Assembly (NCBI GenBank): GCA_031253495.1
Contig: JAIRWC010000012.1
Coordinates: forward strand, 1-64,000
Reading direction: 5' to 3'
DNA length: 64,000 nt
Source: Oscillospiraceae bacterium
GTDB taxonomy: Bacteria > Bacillota > Clostridia > Oscillospirales > Ruminococcaceae
Part shown: positions 18,717 through 28,704 of the stretch, piece after piece
Layout of the letters: every line of letters starts with the position of its first letter
How positions within the stretch are numbered: position 1 is the first letter of the stretch
Notes under the pieces: generated by a model
What the model saw: the letters and a program-made list of their open reading frames with translations, nothing else
Databases searched by the model: none
What the model was told of the DNA's origin: nothing
Made by a program: the position numbers and the translations under genes

Positions 18717-19400
18717 ATGATTTACGTAACAGGCGACACGCACGGCGATTTAAGCCGGTTTAAACATCCGGCTTTCCGGAAAATCAAGAAACGCGACGCG
18801 CTGATAATCTGCGGCGACTTCGGTTTTATTTGGGACGGGGGCAAAAAAGAAAAGCGCGCGCTCAAATGGCTCGGAAAGCGGCGGTACGACGTGCTGTTCG
18901 TGGACGGCGCCCACGAAAACTTCGACGAGCTTGAAAAGTATGGGGAAGAATACTGGTGCGGGGGGAAAACCCGTAAAATCAGCGGGAAGTTGCGCCTGTT
19001 AATGCGCGGGCAGGTCTTCGAGATAGGGGGAAAACGGGTATTGGCGTTCGGCGGCGGCTACCGCGACGAAAGCGAACGCCCGGCGGTCGGCCGGGAGAAC
19101 AACGATTCCGACGAAAAGCCGTCCCCGAAGGATTATGAGGAAGCGATGAGGGCTTTGGAAAAAGCGGATTTCAAGGTCGATTACGTAGTCAGCTACGAGC
19201 CGCCCACGCGAATAGCCGAGTTTTTGTCGCTGAACAGACCGGATGTCGACAAGGCGAACCGTTACCTTGACGACATAAATGAAAAAACCGAGTATAAACG
19301 GTGGTTTTTCGGCAGGCACCACGTTAACAAAATAATAACGTCCAAGTATTTCGCTTTGTTCGACAACGTCGTCGCCGCGGATTATAACCTTTTAAAATGA
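18717..19400 (+). CDS. metallophosphoesterase
   Basis: MIYVTGDTHGDLSRF, ICGDFGFIWDG, DGAHENFDEL calcineurin-like motifs. Confidence 0.88.
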   Translation: MIYVTGDTHGDLSRFKHPAFRKIKKRDALIICGDFGFIWDGGKKEKRALKWLGKRRYDVLFVDGAHENFDELEKYGEEYWCGGKTRKISGKLRLLMRGQVFEIGGKRVLAFGGGYRDESERPAVGRENNDSDEKPSPKDYEEAMRALEKADFKVDYVVSYEPPTRIAEFLSLNRPDVDKANRYLDDINEKTEYKRWFFGRHHVNKIITSKYFALFDNVVAADYNLLK

Positions 19401-19430
19401 GAACGAAAAAATAATTAAGGAGACGCTAAA

Positions 19431-19667
19431 ATGGCTGAATTTACCTATGAGGTAACGAAAGAACTCGGCGTTATTTCCGAGAACGCGAAAGGCTGGCAGA
19501 CAAAGCTCAACATGGTCAGCTGGAACGGCAACGAGCCGAAATTCGACATTCGCCCGTGGTCGCCCGACGGCGAAAGGATGGGCAAGGGGATTTCTTTGTC
19601 GGAAGAAGAGATGGAGCGGTTGACGGTCCTTTTTAAGGAGCGCGACGAGGAAGACTCTTTCGAGTAA
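19431..19667 (+). CDS. YdbC-like PC4-fold ssDNA-binding protein
   Basis: 78 aa; WQTKLNMVSWNGNEPKFDIRPWSPDGERMGKGISLSEEE. Confidence 0.85.
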   Translation: MAEFTYEVTKELGVISENAKGWQTKLNMVSWNGNEPKFDIRPWSPDGERMGKGISLSEEEMERLTVLFKERDEEDSFE

Positions 19668-19741
19668 ACGATATCGCTAAAGTTTACGGTTCCTCCGCCG
19701 ATATTACATTCGGAATATACGCGCGCGGGGGAGGGTTTGTT

Positions 19742-20245
19742 ATGACTGTGCAAGGCGAACGGGGCGCGACGAATAAAGAAAGCTTTCTGAAAACGATAAA
19801 AGACGCCGACCAAAAGCGGCAAAGCGTTTCGGAAGCCATGAGGCGCGCCAAGGAGGAAGAATCGAAAAAACGCTTGTCGTCCGTTACGTACAAGTTAAAA
19901 ACCGGGAAAAAGCTGACTTTCGAGGAAATGGAGATTTTGCGGGTTCACGCGCCCGAGCTTTACAGGGAAGCGTTGATGATTATGCGCCGGCGCGAGGAAT
20001 TGGAGCGCCGTATGAAAGACGCGAAAACCAAGCGGGAAGTCGAGGTTATCCGCGCTTCCGCGATTGCGACGGTAAGCGGGGGGAGGTCTTCGCCCAAAGA
20101 CGGCGGCGAAGCCGATATAAAGCTTATTACCGCCAACCAGTTAACCGACGCTTACCGCGAATATACCAAAACCGCGCATTATAAAAACAAACCGAATTTT
20201 TCCTCAGTCAGAAAAGACGAATTCGAGGAGAATTCGGCGGAATAG
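19742..20245 (+). CDS. hypothetical protein, highly charged
   Basis: 167 aa ORF in tandem orientation; no family recognised. Confidence 0.6.
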   Translation: MTVQGERGATNKESFLKTIKDADQKRQSVSEAMRRAKEEESKKRLSSVTYKLKTGKKLTFEEMEILRVHAPELYREALMIMRRREELERRMKDAKTKREVEVIRASAIATVSGGRSSPKDGGEADIKLITANQLTDAYREYTKTAHYKNKPNFSSVRKDEFEENSAE

Positions 20246-20263
20246 TTTGCGATTAGGCGGTAT

Positions 20264-20304
20264 TGCACAAAAATATATCCGCGTTATTGTGGATATTGCA
20301 CAAT
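20264..20304. promoter_or_regulatory. candidate operator upstream of pgi: stem-loop ATATCCGC/GTGGATAT flanked by direct ATTGCACAA repeats
   Basis: attgcacaaaaatatatccgcgttattgtggatattgcacaat about 30 bp upstream of the pgi -35. Confidence 0.45.
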
Positions 20305-20327
20305 TTCAAACAAAGCGAAAAAACAAC

Positions 20328-20356
20328 TTGAAAAACCCCGCCGTTTCATGTATAAT
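20328..20356 (+). promoter_or_regulatory. promoter for pgi (TTGAAA-N17-TATAAT)
   Basis: TTGAAA at 20328, TATAAT at 20351. Confidence 0.7.
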
Positions 20357-20394
20357 TGAGTTACGGCAGATTACAAAAACGGGGGGTAAAGATT

Positions 20395-21750
20395 ATGGCT
20401 GTCAAACTTAATTCCGCTTACCTTAAAGGGTTCATAAACGAGGGCGAGCTTTCCCACGTTGCCGGGGCGTGCAGGGCGGCGCATGACGCTTTGCATAACG
20501 GCACCGGAGCGGGGAGCGATTTTTTGGGTTGGCTTAACCTGCCCTCCGATTATGACAAAGAGGAATTCGCGCGGATAAAAACCGCCGCCGAAAAAATCAG
20601 GAAAAACAGCGAAGTCGCGGTTGTTTTGGGGATAGGCGGCTCTTACCTCGGGGCGCGCGCCGTTATCGAGGCGCTGAAGGGTTCTTTGTACAACTCGCGG
20701 TTTAAGCCGGAGATTTATTTCGCGGGGAACAGTATCAGCCCCGCCTATATGAACGAAATTCTGTCATTGACGGAAGACAGGGATTTTTCCGTCGTGGTGG
20801 TGTCGAAATCCGGCACGACCACCGAAACCGCCTTGGCGTTCAGGGTGTTTAAGGAACTCGCGGAAAAGCGTTACGGCTCCGACGGCGCGAGGGAACGGAT
20901 TTACGCCGTTACCGACAAGGAGAGGGGCACGCTTAAGGGGTTATCCGGGAAAAAAGGCTATGAAACCTTTGTGATTCCCGACGACGTGGGCGGGCGGTAT
21001 TCGGTGCTGACAGCGGTGGGGTTGCTGCCTATCGCCGTCGCGGGGTGCGATATCGGCGCGATTATGGCCGGCGCGGAAGAGGCGCGCAGAGAGCTTTCCG
21101 AGCCGGACCTGAACAAGAACGACTGTTATAAATACGCGGCTTTGCGCAATATATTGGCGCGCAAGGGATTTAACATAGAAATGCTCGTCGCTTATGAAAA
21201 CTCGTTCACGATGATGAACGAGTGGTTCAAACAGCTTTTCGGGGAAAGCGAGGGCAAAGACGGGAAAGGTCTGTTCCCGTCGTCGGCGGTGTTCTCGACG
21301 GACTTGCACTCGCTGGGGCAGTATATTCAAGACGGTTCAAACATTATTTTTGAAACCGTCCTGCGGTTTAAGGAGACCGATTCGGATTTCTTCCTGAAAG
21401 ACGACGCCGAAAACGCCGACGGCCTGAACTTCCTTTCGGGGCGGAATATGTCGGAAATCCGCGAAAAGGCTTTCCAGGGGACGCTGTTGGCGCACACGGA
21501 GGGCAAAACCCCGAACATCGTGCTTGAATCGCCTAAATTATGCGATTTTGAATTGGGCTATCTTTTGTATTTCTTTGAAAAAGCCTGCGCCGTATCCGGT
21601 TACATCCTCGGGGTTAACCCGTTCGACCAGCCCGGCGTCGAGGCCTATAAAAAGAATATGTTCGCCTTGTTGGGCAAACCGGGTTACGAGGCGGAAAAAT
21701 CCGCGTTGGAGGCGAAGCTCGCCGATACGGAGGTAAACGCGCATGGTTAA
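20395..21750 (+). CDS. pgi: glucose-6-phosphate isomerase
   Basis: [73 protein letters not shown]. Confidence 0.97.
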   Translation: MAVKLNSAYLKGFINEGELSHVAGACRAAHDALHNGTGAGSDFLGWLNLPSDYDKEEFARIKTAAEKIRKNSEVAVVLGIGGSYLGARAVIEALKGSLYNSRFKPEIYFAGNSISPAYMNEILSLTEDRDFSVVVVSKSGTTTETALAFRVFKELAEKRYGSDGARERIYAVTDKERGTLKGLSGKKGYETFVIPDDVGGRYSVLTAVGLLPIAVAGCDIGAIMAGAEEARRELSEPDLNKNDCYKYAALRNILARKGFNIEMLVAYENSFTMMNEWFKQLFGESEGKDGKGLFPSSAVFSTDLHSLGQYIQDGSNIIFETVLRFKETDSDFFLKDDAENADGLNFLSGRNMSEIREKAFQGTLLAHTEGKTPNIVLESPKLCDFELGYLLYFFEKACAVSGYILGVNPFDQPGVEAYKKNMFALLGKPGYEAEKSALEAKLADTEVNAHG

Positions 21751-22174
21751 GTTAATTCCGGGCAAAAAGGGTTCCGGTAAAACCAAACTGTTAATAGAGG
21801 CAATCAAAACTGCCCGGAATGAAAGCAAAGGGAACGTGGTGGCGGTTCAAATCGGCAGCTCTTTGAACTCAAGCGTTCACTACAGCGTAAGGCTGATTAA
21901 CGTCGAGGATTATAAAATCGGCAACTATAAAAACCAAAACAACGAAATCGAGGGTTATGACGCGATGTTCGGGTTTATCGGGGGGATATTGGCGTCCGAC
22001 TACGATTGCACGCACATATTCGTGGACGGTATTTTGCGGATAGCGGGCAGGGATTTGTCGAAGATAGGGGAGATGCTCGGAAAAATCGAAAAGGTTTCCG
22101 GCGAGACGGTCGTAACGCTTACCATTTCAGCCGACGCGGACGGTTTGCCGCCCGAAGTAAAAAAATACTGTTGA
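21743..22174 (+). CDS. small P-loop protein (Walker A GKKGSGKT), function unknown
   Basis: 143 aa; start overlaps the pgi stop by 8 bp. Confidence 0.75.
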   Translation: MVKLIPGKKGSGKTKLLIEAIKTARNESKGNVVAVQIGSSLNSSVHYSVRLINVEDYKIGNYKNQNNEIEGYDAMFGFIGGILASDYDCTHIFVDGILRIAGRDLSKIGEMLGKIEKVSGETVVTLTISADADGLPPEVKKYC

Positions 22175-22185
22175 TACCGCAATCG

Positions 22186-22258
22186 CGGGAAACGGGGATT
22201 CCGCCGCGGTGCGCCGGCGTCGTTAAACGGGAAACGGGGATTCCGCCGCGGTGCGCCG
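22186..22258. repeat. two direct copies of a 31-bp GC-rich repeat CGGGAAACGGGGATTCCGCCGCGGTGCGCCG (42 bp period)
   Basis: Identical copies at 22186-22216 and 22228-22258 between convergent genes. Confidence 0.9.
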
Positions 22259-22292
22259 CCGCAAGCCCGGTTCGCCGTTTTTAAACGGTGAA

Positions 22293-23033
22293 TCAAGGGT
22301 TCGTTTCGACTTTTTCCGCTTCGCGCAGTTTCTCCGCGATTTCGCTTATACGCTTAAACCTGTGGTTGACCCCGCTCTTGCTGATTTTCGGTTCGAGCGA
22401 TTCGCCGATTTCCTTAAGGGACATCCCTATGTTGTTCAGCCGCGCAACCGCCGTCTCCGACAGTTCTTTCGGTAAAAAATCCTTCCCCTTGACGCGAAAG
22501 ACGTATTCGATGTCGGCGAGCCTTTTCCCCGCCGCTTTGGCGGTTTTTTCTATGTTGGCGGCCTCACAGTTGACCGCGCGGTTGACGTTGTTGCGAACCT
22601 CTTTGAGTATCTTCGCGTTCATTACCTCCATGGAATGGCGCGACGCCCCGATATAAGCGAGAAAATCGGCGATTTGTTCACTGTTTTTACTATATATGAA
22701 TTTTTTGCCTTTGCGTTCGGAAATCTTCATGTTTATACCGCGTTCGTTCATATAATCAAGTAATTCTGAACATTTATCCGCGCTCGGTAAGACGAGTTCA
22801 AGGTGATACCGCTTGTCGGGCGCGGTTACGTGCCCGCAGGAAACGAACACGCCGCGCAGAAATATACCCGCGATTTCGTCGTCGCTCGAGTAGACGGAAG
22901 CGTCGATAACGGAATCGACGGGTCCGGTTTTCTTCAAACCGTATGAAAGACCGTAGTTATACGCGTTTTTATAAACTTTCCCGGTTTCTCTGACGCCGCT
23001 CAGTTTCAGTTTGACTTTTCCGGAAAACGACAT
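22293..23033 (-). CDS. whiA: DNA-binding protein WhiA
   Basis: FLRGVFVSCGHVTAPDKRYHLEL, IGASRHSMEVMNAKILKEVRNNVNRAVNCEAANIEKT, C-terminal HTH. Confidence 0.93.
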   Translation of the reverse strand: MSFSGKVKLKLSGVRETGKVYKNAYNYGLSYGLKKTGPVDSVIDASVYSSDDEIAGIFLRGVFVSCGHVTAPDKRYHLELVLPSADKCSELLDYMNERGINMKISERKGKKFIYSKNSEQIADFLAYIGASRHSMEVMNAKILKEVRNNVNRAVNCEAANIEKTAKAAGKRLADIEYVFRVKGKDFLPKELSETAVARLNNIGMSLKEIGESLEPKISKSGVNHRFKRISEIAEKLREAEKVETNP

Positions 23034-24277
23034 GGCCGACCTCCTTTTGAAAGGGTTTCCGCCGCGGGCGAACGGGCGGGTTTGTTTATCCTCCTCAGCA
23101 TCGTCCCTTTCGGAAACGCCTTTTCATAAGGAATACGCAGTTTTTCCATGGCGCGGTTGGCGATTTCCGTCCTTTCGCCGTTTGAGGAATACATTTCCCT
23201 TATGCGAAGTTTTTCGGGGGGGTTTTGCGGAATTACGACCTCGACGTCGTCGTTCGCGGTGAAATAGTTGCGCTGGGTTATTTCAAGCGCGCCGCCGCCG
23301 TAACCGTCCGCGGTCCCGATAAAGTCGCAATCCCTTTCATAATCTCCGGTTTCGCGGTGTTGCGCGCCTTTTTCCCCGAAATAAAACCCTTCGCAATAGG
23401 GGCGGTGGCTCACCGTAAAAACCTCGCGCAAAGCCCAATCCGGAACCGGTTCCCCTTTTTCGGCGGCGTCGACGGCGGCGCGGTAGGCGTTCGTAATCAC
23501 GGCGGCGTAATAAGCCGTTTTCGCCCTCCCTTCGATTTTAAACGAGGAAACCCCCGCGCTTTTCAGTTCGCCGACGCGCTTAATGACGCAGAGGTCTTTT
23601 GAATTGAGTATGTAACTCCCCGCGTCGTCCTCGAAAACCCGGAAAAACTCGTTCGGGCGCGTTTCCTCGGTGAGGAAGTAGTTCCAGCGGCAAGGGTGGG
23701 AACATTCCCCTTTGTTGGCGTTCCTTCCGGTCATGTAAGCGGATAAAAGGCACCGCCCCGAAAAGCTCACGCACATCGCCCCGTGGACGAAAACCTCGAT
23801 TTCCAAATCCGGCGGCGTTTTGTCGCGGATTTTTTTTATCTCCTCAACCGGAACCTCGCGGGCCAGTATGACGCGTTTCGCGCCGAGCCTGTGCAAGGCG
23901 GCGCAGGCGGCGTAATTGGTTACCCCCGCTTGGGTCGAGACGTGTATCGGCAACCCGGGGGCGCGGGCTTTCACAATGTCGAAGAATCCGAAGTCCGATA
24001 CTATGACGGCGTCGATTCCGAGCGCCGCGGCCTTTTCGATAAAATCGGGGAAACGGCGAACGTCGGAATTTTCGGCTATTATGTTGCAGGCGAGATAAAC
24101 CTTAACGCCGTTTTTACGGGCGCGCCGAACCGCTTCGGCAAGGTCGCCGTCGCTTAATCCCGCCGTCGCGCGCAACCCGAACGCCTTACCGCCCACATAC
24201 ACCGCGTCCGCGCCGTACAGCGCCGCCGCGTCAAGCGATTCAAGGTCGCCCGCCGGGGAAAGGAGTTCCGGTTTCAT
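23006..24277 (-). CDS. peptidase U32 family protein
   Basis: MKPELLSPAGDLESLDAAALYGADAVYVGG; VFVHGAMCVSFSGRCLLSAYMTGRNANKGECSHPCRW. Confidence 0.95.
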   Translation of the reverse strand: MKPELLSPAGDLESLDAAALYGADAVYVGGKAFGLRATAGLSDGDLAEAVRRARKNGVKVYLACNIIAENSDVRRFPDFIEKAAALGIDAVIVSDFGFFDIVKARAPGLPIHVSTQAGVTNYAACAALHRLGAKRVILAREVPVEEIKKIRDKTPPDLEIEVFVHGAMCVSFSGRCLLSAYMTGRNANKGECSHPCRWNYFLTEETRPNEFFRVFEDDAGSYILNSKDLCVIKRVGELKSAGVSSFKIEGRAKTAYYAAVITNAYRAAVDAAEKGEPVPDWALREVFTVSHRPYCEGFYFGEKGAQHRETGDYERDCDFIGTADGYGGGALEITQRNYFTANDDVEVVIPQNPPEKLRIREMYSSNGERTEIANRAMEKLRIPYEKAFPKGTMLRRINKPARSPAAETLSKGGRPCRFPEKSN

Positions 24278-24294
24278 AAATCACCCCGTACCGT

Positions 24295-25728
24295 CTACGC
24301 TATGCCGGCGCGTTCAAGGTTCAGCTCGTGTTCGTAAAGCGTTTCGGCGTAAAACATTTCCAGCGTTTCCACGTTCGCGCAGAAATAAAAGTATTTTTTT
24401 CCTTCTTCCGACAATTTGGCGTTGGTGTCCGGCGCGGAAAGAACCGCTTCCATCGCCGCCATCCCCGGGTTGCAAATCGGACCGGGCGGCAACCCCGCGG
24501 AAACGTAAGAGTCGTACGCCTCCATTATCGGTTCGTAAATCCCCGCGTTTTGGGCGTTCACATACGGTTTTATGTCGTCTCTCGCGTATAAGCCCGTTAC
24601 GTCCGACTGCAAATAGGGGAAGCGGTCGGAATTGTCCAGCCTGTTGAGGAACACCGCCGCGACGAGGTACATATCCCCGACTGTTCCGGCTTCTTTCTGA
24701 ACCATTGAGGCGAGGGTAATAAACTCGTCGAGCGTAAACCCCATTTCGTTGATTTTCTTGTACATTTCCGGCGTAATCCGCTCTTGGGTGTTCGCGTAAA
24801 TCGTTTTCGCGGCGATTTCGGCGTAATCGGCGGTGTCCGAGTTTTCGGCGAGTTCGTCCGCCACGTAAAAGTCGTAGGTATCCGGAAACAGGTAGCCCTC
24901 AAGCTGATTAAACTTCGCCGTGCTCTGCAAAACGCGTTTTTCAAAATTAAACGTATTGATTTTCATTCTGTAAAAGATTTCAAAATCCGCCGCCCTGCAA
25001 ACGCGGTTTTCCTCCAAAAGCAAACCGATTTCACGCGCGGTCATCCCCTCCCGGATTTGTATCCTGACCGTTTCGCTGATTCTCGTCTTATTTTGGAGAG
25101 CGCCGATAATTTGACCGTACGACATATTTGAGTTGAGCGTAAACAGCCCGTGCAGATAACCGCCGTCTTTTTTGGTTACGCGCGAATAAAAGCAAAACAG
25201 GTCCGGCATCCCGATAATGCCGTTTTCCTTTAATATGCCGGCTATTTCTTCCGTGAGCGCGTCTTCGGGGATTTCCACCGTGATTTCAAGGACGTCCGTC
25301 GTTATTCCCGTGAAATCCAGCGCGGCGCGAACGATAAACTGGGCTATGAAAGCCGACGCCGATACGATAAACACCACCAGCAGCACGCTCCCGAAAATGT
25401 GCGTAAACGTCCGGGCGTGCTCCCTTTTTTTACGCCGCCTTTTCTTCTCCGCTTCCTCTCGCATCTTTATGACGGCCTGTTTTTTGCCGACGGGCGCCGA
25501 TTGCGTTCTCCTTTGCGGGGGCGCGCCCGTTTCTTCCTTAAAATCCTTCGGAACGTCGGTTTTTACCGTATCAATCCGGATGGTATCGAAATTGTTCGGC
25601 TTTTCCCCTTCTTTTTCCGCGAAAGGCTCTTCGCTTGTAAAAAAAGCCTCGTGTTCCCTTACGGCGCCGCGTTCCCCGTTTTCCCCGGCGGGAACGGGTT
25701 CGACGGGCGGCGTTTCCTTACCGCGCAC
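24295..25728 (-). CDS. mltG: endolytic transglycosylase MltG (YceG-like)
   Basis: LEGYLFPDTYDF, LASMVQKEAGTVGDMYLVAAVFLNRL, LPPGPICNPGMAAMEAVL. Confidence 0.94.
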   Translation of the reverse strand: MRGKETPPVEPVPAGENGERGAVREHEAFFTSEEPFAEKEGEKPNNFDTIRIDTVKTDVPKDFKEETGAPPQRRTQSAPVGKKQAVIKMREEAEKKRRRKKREHARTFTHIFGSVLLVVFIVSASAFIAQFIVRAALDFTGITTDVLEITVEIPEDALTEEIAGILKENGIIGMPDLFCFYSRVTKKDGGYLHGLFTLNSNMSYGQIIGALQNKTRISETVRIQIREGMTAREIGLLLEENRVCRAADFEIFYRMKINTFNFEKRVLQSTAKFNQLEGYLFPDTYDFYVADELAENSDTADYAEIAAKTIYANTQERITPEMYKKINEMGFTLDEFITLASMVQKEAGTVGDMYLVAAVFLNRLDNSDRFPYLQSDVTGLYARDDIKPYVNAQNAGIYEPIMEAYDSYVSAGLPPGPICNPGMAAMEAVLSAPDTNAKLSEEGKKYFYFCANVETLEMFYAETLYEHELNLERAGIA

Positions 25729-25739
25729 AAAATCCCCCC

Positions 25740-26234
25740 TTAATCATGAATAACGACGTCAACGGGGCAATCGTGCCCTTCCGCGCGGAACTCGCGTATA
25801 AACTCGCGGTAGCACAGCCCCGCCGAAAAACCGTCGTATCCGCTCAAAAACCTGTCGTAAAACCCTCCGCCGAAGCCGACGCGATAATTCCCCGCGTTAT
25901 ACGCCAACGCGGGAACGATACAAATACTGCCGCCGAAATCGACGACCTTGACATCCCTGTTCATCAAAACGAAAAACATATCCCGGTTTTCGGTTTTCGG
26001 CTCGGCGACTTCAATCCCTTTTTCAACGCAGTAACTTATCAATCGCCTCGTATCCACTTCTATGGGAGACGATACGTAGGTCAAAACCAGTTTTGCGCGG
26101 GCAAACTCGGGGAGCGCGAGCAGTTTTTCAAACACCGCCGCGTCCTTTAACTCCTTCTCCGCGGGCAAAACGGCTTTGCGCGCCTTAATCAGCTCTTCCC
26201 GCAGGCGGGATTTTTCCGGCGCGGTCATTTGCAT
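25740..26234 (-). CDS. 5-formyltetrahydrofolate cyclo-ligase
   Basis: KSRLREELIKARKAVLP; VPALAYNAGNYRVGFGGGFYDRFL. Confidence 0.93.
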   Translation of the reverse strand: MQMTAPEKSRLREELIKARKAVLPAEKELKDAAVFEKLLALPEFARAKLVLTYVSSPIEVDTRRLISYCVEKGIEVAEPKTENRDMFFVLMNRDVKVVDFGGSICIVPALAYNAGNYRVGFGGGFYDRFLSGYDGFSAGLCYREFIREFRAEGHDCPVDVVIHD

Positions 26235-26764
26235 AGCATGGCCTTGAAAACCTGCCGCGACTTTTCCTTTCCGGCGAGAATTTCCGCGATGGCGAACCCA
26301 AACTCGAACGCGGCGCCCGCCCCGTTCCCGGTAATGAACTTTCCGTCCGAAACCACGGGTTTATCGACGTATTCCGCCCCCGTCAGCTTATCCTCCCAAC
26401 CGGGGTAACAGGTCGCCTTTTTCCCTTTGAGCAGCCCCAACATTCCGGGAACGGACGGGGCGGCGCAAATCGCCGCGATATATATTCCGGAAGCGGCGCA
26501 ATACTTGAGCGCCCCGATAACCTTTTCGCTCTTTTTGAGGTTTTCCGTGCCGGGCATCCCGCCGGGCAGGAAAACCATGCGGGCGTTTTCGCAATTAAGC
26601 CCGTCAATCGTAATATCCGCTTTCACCGTAATGTTCCGCGAACTCGTAACATATTCCCCCGTGACGCCGACCGTCGCCGTTTCTATCCCGCATCTTCGCA
26701 TAATGTCAATAGGGACGATTGCCTCCGCTTCTTCAAACCCGTCGGCCAAAAACGCGTAAACCAT
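26225..26764 (-). CDS. DJ-1/PfpI family protein
   Basis: VYAFLADGFEEAEAIVPIDIMRRCGIE; nucleophile elbow AAICAAPSVPG. Confidence 0.92.
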   Translation of the reverse strand: MVYAFLADGFEEAEAIVPIDIMRRCGIETATVGVTGEYVTSSRNITVKADITIDGLNCENARMVFLPGGMPGTENLKKSEKVIGALKYCAASGIYIAAICAAPSVPGMLGLLKGKKATCYPGWEDKLTGAEYVDKPVVSDGKFITGNGAGAAFEFGFAIAEILAGKEKSRQVFKAMLCK

Positions 26765-26821
26765 AATATACCTCCGTAATTTTACATAACCCGCCCCGCC
26801 GCCCCGCCCCGACGCCTCGCC

Positions 26822-27697
26822 TTACGTCTTAAACGCGACCCTGAACTTTTCGACCATGAACGCGGGGCAATACGACATTTTCGCCTTGCGTAAGTTTTCC
26901 GCGCCCATATCCTCCTCGCGGTTGACGTATTTGAACCCGCGGCAGGCGTAATTAACGAACTCGCGGTTTATCGCCGCGTATATTCCCCGCGTTTGCGTCA
27001 ACGCCTTTTCCACGTGAACCACGAAGGTGTCGCCGTTCAGCGGTTCCCCGAACGAATAAGCCCGAACCTCGCCGTCAACCCGTATCAGCCCGCCGATAAA
27101 GCCCAAATCGAAAAAACTTTCCAATCCGCGGGTTACGGCTTCAAATTCCTTTTTTTTGTCCTTGTCGGAATTAACGCCGCGTTCCTCGCTCCAACGCTCG
27201 CTCATTTCGGCACATTCGCCGATATTTTCGGGGGTGACAGGCTCGAAAGCCCAGTTGTTCTCATAGAATCGGTTAAGGTGATTGCGCTTGGCGTGGAGCT
27301 TTTTCCCCGAAAGATTGGCCAAAGCGTCAAAATCGTAAACATAATCGTAATAGTCGCGGTTGGTCGTTATCTCGATTTCATCGGAATACGCGGCTTTGAG
27401 CGTTTCCATAACCTCTCTGTTCATGCTGGAAAAGCAAAGGGCGTTACCGCCGCTCGCGCAGTATTCCCGCAGAACGCCGACGATTTCGCCGACGTCGCCC
27501 CGCCCCGCGGGAAAAGTAAAGCCGAATTTGTTTTTTATGAGGTAAAAATCCTTATACCGCGCGATTTTTATATCATAAACGCGGCTCCACATATAATTGC
27601 TCCCGAACGAATACTCGCACCCGCGATAACCCGAAAGACGGAGAAGCCCGTCCGCCCACGCCTTGTCCTTAACCTCGACTTCTTTAAACTCAATCAT
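26822..27697 (-). CDS. DUF2156 / phosphatidylglycerol lysyltransferase C-terminal-like protein
   Basis: LSGKKLHAKRNHLNRFYENN, FVVHVEKALTQTRGIYAAINREF, YVNREEDMGAENLRKAKMSYCP. Confidence 0.85.
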   Translation of the reverse strand: MIEFKEVEVKDKAWADGLLRLSGYRGCEYSFGSNYMWSRVYDIKIARYKDFYLIKNKFGFTFPAGRGDVGEIVGVLREYCASGGNALCFSSMNREVMETLKAAYSDEIEITTNRDYYDYVYDFDALANLSGKKLHAKRNHLNRFYENNWAFEPVTPENIGECAEMSERWSEERGVNSDKDKKKEFEAVTRGLESFFDLGFIGGLIRVDGEVRAYSFGEPLNGDTFVVHVEKALTQTRGIYAAINREFVNYACRGFKYVNREEDMGAENLRKAKMSYCPAFMVEKFRVAFKT

Positions 27698-27870
27698 TGT
27701 AAGCGGTCTTTCTTAATTTTGTATTCGGCGTTTTTTTATATGATACCATAAATCGCGATATTAGTCAAGCGCCGGAAAAGCGGCGGTTTCCGGGGAGGTC
27801 TGTTGACAATTGGGGGAAATTATGTTAAACTGCTAAAAAGGGAGCTGATACCGCCGTTTTCCGGATTGAA

Positions 27871-27988
27871 AACGAGGGGCGCGCCGTTTAGGTTGCGCCG
27901 ACGGCACGAACGGCGAATTTCGGCTGAGAGGAAACGGATTGACGTTTCGACCTATAACCTGACGCGGATAATGCCGCCGTAGGGAAAT
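27871..27988 (+). ncRNA. TPP riboswitch (THI element)
   Basis: GAGGGGCGCGCCG ... CGGCTGAGA ... ACCTATAACCTGACGCGGATAATGCCGCCGTAGGGAA; upstream of a ThiT-like gene. Confidence 0.93.
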
Positions 27989-28018
27989 AGCTTTAAAGCG
28001 GCTCCGCCGTCTCTCCGA

Positions 28019-28051
28019 CAAGGCTCCTTCAAATGAAAGGGGGCTTTTTTA
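28019..28051 (+). terminator. riboswitch expression platform: terminator hairpin overlapping the ribosome-binding site
   Basis: AAGGCTCCTT-CAAATG-AAAGGGGGCTTTTTT just before ATG 28054. Confidence 0.7.
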
Positions 28052-28053
28052 TT

Positions 28054-28629
28054 ATGAAAAGCGAAAAAAATATCACGGTTGCGGTTCTGGCGGAATGTGC
28101 CGTAATGCTCGGCTTGGCGACGGTCTTAAGTTTTGTGAAAATTATTCCGATGCCTATGGGCGGTTCGGTAACTTTGCTGTCAATGCTGCCGATTGTGCTG
28201 ATTTCGATAAGGCACGGGGCAAAGACGGGGCTGTTGGCGGCGGGAGCGTATTCGCTGATTCAGTTTGCCGCCGACGCGGGCATGTTGTTCGGATGGGCTT
28301 TAACCCCCGCCGCGTTAATCGGGACGGTTACGCTGGATTATTTACTGGCGTATACGGGATTGGGGCTGGCGGGGGCGTTTGTAAACAAAGGGGGACCGGT
28401 CGCGGGCGCGCTCGCCGGCACGGCGGCGGTAACGGGTTTCCGTTTCTTGTGCCATTTTATATCGGGGATTATCATCTTCGGGCAGTGGGCGCCGGACGGT
28501 TGGAACCCCGTATTGTACTCGCTGTGCTATAACGGCTTGTATATGCTTCCGGAGCTGATTTTCACGGTCGCGGGCGCGGCGGCGCTGTTAAAGGCGCCTT
28601 ATGTGAGCAAGATGTTCGTTCGGCGATAA
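28054..28629 (+). CDS. thiT: ECF-type thiamine transporter S component (ThiT-like)
   Basis: Six-TM; SFVKIIPMPMGGSVTLLSMLPIVLISIRHG and HFISGIIIFGQWAP; preceded by TPP riboswitch. Confidence 0.92.
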   Translation: MKSEKNITVAVLAECAVMLGLATVLSFVKIIPMPMGGSVTLLSMLPIVLISIRHGAKTGLLAAGAYSLIQFAADAGMLFGWALTPAALIGTVTLDYLLAYTGLGLAGAFVNKGGPVAGALAGTAAVTGFRFLCHFISGIIIFGQWAPDGWNPVLYSLCYNGLYMLPELIFTVAGAAALLKAPYVSKMFVRR

Positions 28630-28704
28630 AAAACCAAAAACCCATTGAATTTATTTGTAAAATATGCTATCATATTAAAAATTGATAAATTCCGGAGGTA
28701 AGAC

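Noticed and set aside
27833-28021. 62 aa minus-strand ORF
   Set aside because: Antisense of the TPP riboswitch.
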